DNA from: a bacterium
GTDB lineage: Bacteria > Patescibacteriota > Patescibacteriia > JAACEG01
Assembly (NCBI GenBank): GCA_027040785.1
Contig: JALULG010000096.1
Coordinates: 1 to 10,378, forward strand
Reading direction: 5' to 3'
Length of the DNA: 10,378 bases
Shown here: piece after piece, positions 6,827 through 10,378 of the stretch
Position numbering within the stretch: position 1 is the stretch's first letter
Layout of the letters: each line of letters starts with the position of its first letter
The notes under the pieces: generated by a model
Database searches by the model: none
The model's input: only the letters and a program-made list of their open reading frames with translations
Told to the model about the DNA's origin: nothing
Program-made: the position numbers and the translations under genes

Positions 6827-7996
6827 ATGAAAAAAATATTTTTTTTAATAATCTTATTTCTCTTACCGATTATCGTAAAAGCTGAAAATTTAAACGAAAG
6901 ATTGGCCGGTAAAATTCTTTTACAAGTGGAGGAACATGGAGAAGCCTGGTATATTAACCCCGACGACAAAGAACGTTATTATATGGGACGTCCCGCAGAC
7001 GCTTTTAATTTAATGAGAAGTTTTGGTTTGGGAATAAGTAACCGAGATTTTGAGAGATTCAAAGATTTGGCCCCCAAAAGATTAAGCGGGAAAATCGTTC
7101 TTAAAGTTGAAGACAAAGGAAAAGCTTATTATATTAATCCCGATAATCTAAAAATGTATTATCTGGGACGTCCCGCAGACGCTTTTAATTTAATGAGAAG
7201 TTTTGGTTTGGGAATAAGCAATCAAAACCTGGAAAAAGTTCCCATCGCCAATAATTTAATCAATGCAAATTTTTTAAAAATAGACAAAGTAATTCATATT
7301 TTAATCAACAAAGAAAGAAAAAAATACAATTTAACTCCCCTATCTTGGGATGATAAAATCGCCGCCGTAGCCAAAGAACACAGTGAAAATTTAGCCAGAG
7401 AAAATCAAACAACAACCGACCCTGATTTATTATGCAACTATCCAATGATACATCACGAAGGTTATCATTTCGGGCTTTATCAAAATACCCGTTTAAATAA
7501 TCGCAATATTTACAATTTTGATCTCAGCGGAGAAAATATCGCTTTAATACCAAAAATAAAAAAAATAGAATATAAAAGCAAAAAATCTTATGATTGTAAA
7601 ACCAAAGAATTAAACAATGCTTTTAAAATCATCTTGGAAGAAGCGCCGGAAGATGAAAAAATTAAAATAATTAAAGATGAAATCAAAAATAGACAAAATT
7701 TAATCGCCAACAATCCGAATATTGAAATTATTAAAAAATCCTACAAAACAATTTCTGAAATAGAAAACGAAGCCGTTACCGGTTGGATGAACAGTCCGGG
7801 ACACCGAGCCAATATTCTAAAAAAAGAATATGACACCACGGGAATCGGGGTGGCGGAAATTAATGATTATTTTATAATTACCCAAGTTTTTACCCGTAAA
7901 ATCAATTGCGGTTATAAAAACGCTCAATGTTGCGAGGAAACAAGTTATTTTTATTGTTATAGTCCTTTCACTTGTCAAAAAAATATTTGCCAATAA
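6827..7996 (+). CDS. Secreted CAP/SCP-domain protein with two N-terminal repeats and a Cys-rich tail
   Basis: A 389-residue protein. A Sec signal peptide (MKKIFFLIILFLL, ending near VKA-E at 17-20) sends it out of the cell. Two tandem 60-residue repeats follow at about 26-78 and 86-138, each GKI.L.VE..G.A.YINPD....YY.GRPADAFNLMR.FGLGISN. I recall this repeat from other Patescibacteria secreted proteins, but its function is unknown to me. A CAP/SCP domain spans about 155-357: EHSENLARE (184-192), SGENIAL (234-240) and GWMNSPGHRANIL (319-331) are its signature blocks. It carries a long lysine-rich, probably helical insertion at about 245-312. The C-terminal tail (361-388) has six Cys in a C-x6-CC-x7-C-x5-C-x4-C pattern, suggesting a small disulfide-bonded module. 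Bacterial CAP proteins have varied or unknown activities. It is monocistronic. Confidence 0.85.
   Translation: MKKIFFLIILFLLPIIVKAENLNERLAGKILLQVEEHGEAWYINPDDKERYYMGRPADAFNLMRSFGLGISNRDFERFKDLAPKRLSGKIVLKVEDKGKAYYINPDNLKMYYLGRPADAFNLMRSFGLGISNQNLEKVPIANNLINANFLKIDKVIHILINKERKKYNLTPLSWDDKIAAVAKEHSENLARENQTTTDPDLLCNYPMIHHEGYHFGLYQNTRLNNRNIYNFDLSGENIALIPKIKKIEYKSKKSYDCKTKELNNAFKIILEEAPEDEKIKIIKDEIKNRQNLIANNPNIEIIKKSYKTISEIENEAVTGWMNSPGHRANILKKEYDTTGIGVAEINDYFIITQVFTRKINCGYKNAQCCEETSYFYCYSPFTCQKNICQ
6984..7038 (+). repeat. Perfect 55-base direct repeat, copy 1
   Basis: Bases 6984-7038 are identical to 7164-7218, exactly 180 bases later and in frame. They encode GRPADAFNLMRSFGLGIS. The sequence between and before the copies has diverged clearly at both DNA and protein level, so the identity of the block at synonymous positions points to recent gene conversion or duplication. 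Confidence 0.95.
7164..7218 (+). repeat. Perfect 55-base direct repeat, copy 2
   Basis: Second copy of the block at 6984-7038, encoding the end of the second 60-residue repeat of the CAP-domain protein. Confidence 0.95.
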
Positions 7997-8018
7997 AAAA
8001 GGGTAAGAAAACTTACCC
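7995..8018 (-). terminator. Terminator of the pheA-tyrA-small protein operon
   Basis: Stem GGGTAAG (8001-8007) with CTTACCC (8012-8018), a 4-base loop, and on the minus strand a run of six T (8000-7995). The plus strand has A after the hairpin, so the signal works for minus-strand transcripts ending at 8027. It overlaps the last bases of the convergent CAP gene. Confidence 0.85.
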
Positions 8019-8026
8019 AAAAAAAT

Positions 8027-8260
8027 CTAAAATCTTTCCTTAATAAGGGAAAGATAGTAATTTTGCACAAATTTTGGGGCCTTGCAAACTTCGCAATTAG
8101 ACCCACACTTTACCCGCGCAACAAGACGTTTATGCCTTATTCTTAAAATTTTCCTCTTTCCACTTTTTGGATCCCAAGAAAAAACGGGAAATTTTTCCTC
8201 CCTGACAATCTTTATCTTCCCAATCTCTCTTTGACACACCTCCGTAATGTTGTAGCTCAT
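8027..8260 (-). CDS. Small basic Cys-rich protein of unknown function
   Basis: A 77-residue protein that I do not recognise. Two adjacent ATG codons are available (8263 and 8260). A strong GGAGG at 8270-8266 lies 5 bases before the second and only 2 before the first, so the second is preferred. The protein is rich in Lys and Arg. It has C9 and a cluster KCGSNCEVCK with C52, C56 and C59, which could bind zinc or an Fe-S cluster. The middle reads FPVFSWDPKSGKRKILRIR, suggesting short beta-strands. It is the third gene of the minus-strand operon, 18 bases after tyrA and directly before the terminator. It may have a separate role, since its ribosome-binding site is far stronger than those of its neighbours. 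A link to aromatic metabolism is only positional. Confidence 0.75.
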   Translation of the reverse strand: MSYNITEVCQREIGKIKIVREEKFPVFSWDPKSGKRKILRIRHKRLVARVKCGSNCEVCKAPKFVQNYYLSLIKERF

Positions 8261-8281
8261 CATTGCCTCCTTTTTTTAAGG

Positions 8282-9031
8282 TTAATAAATTTTATTTTTC
8301 AATTTTAAATTAATTTCTTGCAAAGAATTTAAAAATATTTCCCGATATTTTTCCGCATAAGGATTAAAAATGTGCATATCTCTAAAAAGTTTTTCACTGT
8401 CATTGGTTACATTTTCTTTTAATTGCAATAATCTTTTAAAACCAAGAGTGGAAATTTTAAGATCTTTAATTCTCGCTCTTTCCAATCCCCTACCGATAAA
8501 ATGAACCAAAGCCAAACTAATTGCGCTTTCTTCATCATGCTCTCGAGGACTGGTAATTAAAATCTCCAATTTTAATTTTAAAAAAATATTTTTAATTATC
8601 TCCAAATTTTTCTTTTTAATATTTAAAGGACAAAAAACAATTTGCAATCCTTTTAAACCCCTTTTGGCGCTATCCGGACCAAACATTGGATGAGATCCCA
8701 ATAATTCCACTTCTTCTCCTTTAAAAGCATCCTCCATCCATTGACAAGGGAAAGTTTTAACCGAAGCCGTATCCATTATAATGGTTCCTTTTTTTACAAA
8801 AGGTTTTATTTTATTTAAAATTTCCGCAATAATTGAAATCGGCACGGTCAAAATAATCCAGTCAATGTTTTTCAAATCAGAATATTCTATTTGCTTATAT
8901 TTCTTATCTTTAATTTTATGGCGACTGATTACAAAAACATCAACAAAAGGAATCAATATCTCGGCCATCAATTTTCCAAAACGACCAAAACCGATAATCG
9001 CCACTTTTGGTTTTTGTTTATTGTTTAACAT
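8282..9031 (-). CDS. tyrA: Prephenate/arogenate dehydrogenase
   Basis: A 249-residue NAD(P)-dependent dehydrogenase of the TyrA family, forming the tyrosine branch from prephenate or arogenate. The N-terminal Rossmann fold has GFGRFG at 14-19. The second strand ends ISRHK (35-39) with Ser-Arg rather than an acidic residue, which favours NADP+ by general Rossmann rules. MDTASVK (86-92) with S90 and GSHPMFGPDSA (112-122) with H114 are the active-site blocks. REHDEESAISLALVHFIGR (163-181) starts the helical C-terminal domain. SHPMFGPxSA followed by G..GL..VF and the HD...A...HFIGR pattern looks closest to plant-type arogenate dehydrogenases. There is no chorismate mutase or ACT domain. The start is 8 bases after the pheA stop, with no Shine-Dalgarno, so the two are probably one transcript. 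Confidence 0.88.
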   Translation of the reverse strand: MLNNKQKPKVAIIGFGRFGKLMAEILIPFVDVFVISRHKIKDKKYKQIEYSDLKNIDWIILTVPISIIAEILNKIKPFVKKGTIIMDTASVKTFPCQWMEDAFKGEEVELLGSHPMFGPDSAKRGLKGLQIVFCPLNIKKKNLEIIKNIFLKLKLEILITSPREHDEESAISLALVHFIGRGLERARIKDLKISTLGFKRLLQLKENVTNDSEKLFRDMHIFNPYAEKYREIFLNSLQEINLKLKNKIY

Positions 9032-9039
9032 TCTAAATA

Positions 9040-9603
9040 TTACGATCTTTTTTTAGCCACAATAAAAGTGGTAAAATTAAATTTTAAATCCTGAATTCCC
9101 TCCTCCAAAACATCTAAACCGTAAATTTCCGCGCAAACCTTTGGGGCTATCACGGCGGTATCAATAGAAAATTTTCCGTTTTTCAAATCCTTGGCGGCCT
9201 CAGCCGTATCACTCCATTCTTTTAATTCCGTTTCCGGCCAATTTCGTTTTAAATACATTTTACATTGCTTTAAAGCTTGATCATGAGAAGCGATTGTTTT
9301 TATCTCGCTTATTTTTTTTCTCGGCAACGCCAACAAACAATGCCTCACATCAATATCAAACATTTCTTCTATATCAAAAGTATATTTTGCCATTGCGTAA
9401 ACGGCTTCATAAACAATACCTCCGTTGGAATTTTCTATTGGAAAAATTCCTTTATCAATTTTATCATTTTTTAAAGACCTTAAAACATTGTCAACACTGA
9501 TCAAATATTCTATTTGATATTTTTTAATATCTTGCAAATTACAATAATGTTTGGCGGCTTCTTCGGAAAAACTTCCGAGATTGCCTGAAATTCCAATTTT
9601 CAT
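9040..9603 (-). CDS. pheA: Prephenate dehydratase, catalytic domain only
   Basis: A 187-residue protein matching the prephenate dehydratase catalytic domain, which turns prephenate into phenylpyruvate (or arogenate into phenylalanine). Family blocks are GNLGSFSEEAA (7-17), FPIENSNGG (54-62), RHCLLAL (87-93), SHDQALKQC (106-114), TAEAA (133-137) and AEIYGLDVLEEGIQD (158-172). The usual TRF motif near the end is TTF here (178-180): the Thr is kept but the Arg is replaced. The regulatory ACT domain and the chorismate mutase domain are both absent, so the enzyme would not be feedback-controlled by phenylalanine through ACT. Loss of Thr would have suggested a BacA-like decarboxylase, so dehydratase remains the better call. 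It is first in the operon, behind a consensus promoter. Confidence 0.86.
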   Translation of the reverse strand: MKIGISGNLGSFSEEAAKHYCNLQDIKKYQIEYLISVDNVLRSLKNDKIDKGIFPIENSNGGIVYEAVYAMAKYTFDIEEMFDIDVRHCLLALPRKKISEIKTIASHDQALKQCKMYLKRNWPETELKEWSDTAEAAKDLKNGKFSIDTAVIAPKVCAEIYGLDVLEEGIQDLKFNFTTFIVAKKRS

Positions 9604-9632
9604 ATTTTTCTTTAAACTATTAAGATTGTTAT

Positions 9633-9661
9633 ATTATAGAAAAAGCTTCTTTAATTGTCAA
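9633..9661 (-). promoter_or_regulatory. Consensus sigma70 promoter of the pheA-tyrA operon
   Basis: On the minus strand a perfect TTGACA (9661-9656), a 17-base spacer and a perfect TATAAT (9638-9633). Transcription would start near 9626, leaving a leader of about 23 bases. That is too short for a T-box, riboswitch or leader-peptide attenuator. Confidence 0.88.
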
Positions 9662-9674
9662 TAAGTAAGCAGTA

Positions 9675-9702
9675 TTGACTTATTTAAAAAATATTGTAAA
9701 AT
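9675..9702 (+). promoter_or_regulatory. Promoter of tRNA-Gly
   Basis: TTGACT (9675-9680), a 16-base spacer and TAAAAT (9697-9702). The start point would be near 9709, about 15 bases before the mature tRNA. Its -35 faces that of the pheA promoter 13 bases away. Confidence 0.7.
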
Positions 9703-9723
9703 AAAAAACAGTTTAAAACTTAA

Positions 9724-9796
9724 GCGGGTATAGTATAACGGCTTATTATGTCGGCCTTCCAAGCCGAAGATACGGGTTCGATTCCCGTTACCCGCT
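9724..9796 (+). tRNA. tRNA-Gly(UCC)
   Basis: A complete cloverleaf. The acceptor stem is GCGGGTA (9724-9730) with TACCCGC (9789-9795) and discriminator T9796. The D arm (about 9733-9749) has a short 3-bp stem and a GG pair in the loop. The anticodon stem TCGGC/GCCGA (9751-9755, 9763-9767) holds the loop CTTCCAA, giving anticodon TCC at 9758-9760. The T arm is ACGGG/CCCGT with TTCGATT. The CCA end is not encoded (CCC follows the discriminator), so a CCA-adding enzyme is required. It reads GGA and probably GGG. U34 is the kind of wobble base modified by Elp3/Trm9 systems. Confidence 0.95.
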
Positions 9797-9840
9797 CCCA
9801 AAAAGAAAAACATCGCCAAACGATGTTTTTCTTTTTGGGA
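9796..9840 (+). terminator. 20-bp perfect hairpin after tRNA-Gly, probable terminator
   Basis: A perfect 20-bp inverted repeat, 9796-9815 with 9821-9840, has loop CCAAA. The 3' arm contains two T5 runs (9826-9830, 9832-9836), so the inner CATCG/CGATG hairpin followed by these Ts can act as an intrinsic terminator in either direction. The stem begins at the discriminator base of the tRNA. Confidence 0.75.
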
Positions 9841-9862
9841 TATTTTAAAATACTGTTATAAT
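9835..9862 (+). promoter_or_regulatory. Promoter of the SpoIIM-family gene
   Basis: TTGGGA (9835-9840), a 16-base spacer and a perfect TATAAT (9857-9862) preceded by TG one base upstream (extended -10). The -35 lies in the 3' arm of the tRNA hairpin. The leader is about 22 bases. Confidence 0.65.
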
Positions 9863-9890
9863 TAATTTAAAAAAATAATCACTTCATATT

Positions 9891-10378
9891 ATGAAAAAAA
9901 TAAAATTAAAACCATATATTTTAAGCTCTTTTTTTCTTTTTTGCGGATCAATATTATTGGGAATTTTAAGCGATCAACAAAATCCGGAAAACTCAAAATT
10001 AATCATAAACAGTTTTAAAAATTCTTTTAATTTCTTAAATCAAGCCAATGATTTTTTTATGCTTGTTTTTATTTTTTTAAATAATTTTTTAAAAACATTT
10101 TTCGCAATGATCTTGGGGATTTTCTTCGGAATAATTCCTTTTTTATTTTTAATCGGTAACGGTTTTTTGGTTGGAATAACTCTTTCTTTTTATTTTAAAA
10201 AAATCAGTTTATTTTTAATTGTGTTAAGTATTCTGCCTCATGGTATTTTTGAAATTCCCGCTTTAATCGCTTCAGCCGGTTTTGGAATATTTTTGGGAAT
10301 AAAATTTACAGAAAAAATAAAATACAAAATTAAATTTAAAAAAATATTTATTTATATAATAAAAAAATATTTCAAAAT
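9891..10378 (+). CDS. SpoIIM-family (DUF95) membrane protein, partial
   Basis: An ATG at 9891 opens a frame with no stop through the window end, 162 complete codons. The protein is very hydrophobic, with segments at about residues 9-26, 56-76, 78-99, 103-117 and 120-138. LPHGIFEIPALIASAGFGIFLG (about 114-135), given here as LPHGIFEIPA and LIASAGFGIFLG, is the core signature of the stage II sporulation protein M family. GNGFLVG before it is also typical. In Bacillus, SpoIIM takes part in septal peptidoglycan remodelling with SpoIID and SpoIIP, but homologues are common in archaea and other non-sporulating lineages where their role is unknown. No Shine-Dalgarno is visible. The end may be near, since the last residues are lysine-rich and resemble a cytoplasmic tail. 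Confidence 0.82.
   Translation, partial: MKKIKLKPYILSSFFLFCGSILLGILSDQQNPENSKLIINSFKNSFNFLNQANDFFMLVFIFLNNFLKTFFAMILGIFFGIIPFLFLIGNGFLVGITLSFYFKKISLFLIVLSILPHGIFEIPALIASAGFGIFLGIKFTEKIKYKIKFKKIFIYIIKKYFK

Noticed and set aside
6985..6994. Palindrome GGGACGTCCC as an operator
   Set aside because: It lies in coding sequence and recurs in the second repeat as the codons for the conserved Gly-Arg-Pro.
6984..7218. Repeat pair as a CRISPR or mobile-element end
   Set aside because: Only two copies, in frame within one coding sequence and spaced exactly 60 codons apart; no cas or transposase gene.
8027..8260. CX3CX2C motif read as a radical SAM enzyme
   Set aside because: The protein has only 77 residues and lacks any barrel; the motif is more likely a simple metal site.
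9040..9603. BacA-like prephenate decarboxylase instead of dehydratase
   Set aside because: The Thr of the TRF motif that such decarboxylases lack is retained, and the gene is paired with tyrA rather than a biosynthetic cluster.
9604..9632. T-box, riboswitch or leader-peptide attenuator for the pheA-tyrA operon
   Set aside because: The consensus promoter leaves only about 23 bases of leader, too short for any of these.

Overview
AT-rich, densely packed window from a bacterium. A bL28 gene with two CxxC pairs (absent from archaea) and strong sigma70-type promoters exclude an archaeon. A stand-alone Elp3, a SpoIIM-like protein in a non-sporulation context, a tRNA without encoded CCA, and an extracellular repeat of the 'GRPADAFNLMR..GLGISN' type together suggest a Candidate Phyla Radiation (Patescibacteria) genome. 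That lineage assignment is an inference; no rRNA marker is present.

Layout. 1-236 (-) is the N-terminus of a GT-C-like membrane glycosyltransferase, cut by the window edge. It lies 3 bases downstream of a tRNA 5-hydroxyuridine enzyme of the TrhP/YegQ U32 family (240-1523, -). A divergent small membrane protein (1600-2052, +) has a strong Shine-Dalgarno and its own terminator. Elp3 (2083-3723, -) follows, back to back with a Trm9/ALKBH8-like methyltransferase (3730-4494, +); their start codons are 6 bases apart. The methyltransferase leads a tight operon with an EamA transporter (4499-5434) and a membrane-anchored glycoside hydrolase (5438-6481). rpmB (6560-6736) has its own promoter and terminator. 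A secreted CAP/SCP protein with two N-terminal repeats (6827-7996) comes next. On the minus strand a three-gene operon runs from a consensus promoter at 9633-9661: prephenate dehydratase, prephenate/arogenate dehydrogenase and a small Cys-rich protein, ending in a terminator at 7995-8018. Divergent from it are tRNA-Gly(UCC) (9724-9796), a 20-bp hairpin, and a SpoIIM-family membrane protein cut by the window edge (9891-10378).

How the parts may fit. Three enzymes belong to families that act on the tRNA wobble uridine: TrhP (ho5U34), Elp3 (cm5U34) and a Trm9-like methyltransferase (methylation of cm5U to mcm5U in eukaryotes). The only tRNA in the window has a U34 anticodon whose eukaryotic counterpart is an Elp3/Trm9 substrate. 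TrhP depends on prephenate in E. coli, and prephenate is the substrate of the two aromatic enzymes here. The most interesting hypothesis is a compact bacterial Elp3 plus Trm9-like route to mcm5U34, a modification known mainly from eukaryotes. No stretch longer than about 120 bases lacks a gene.
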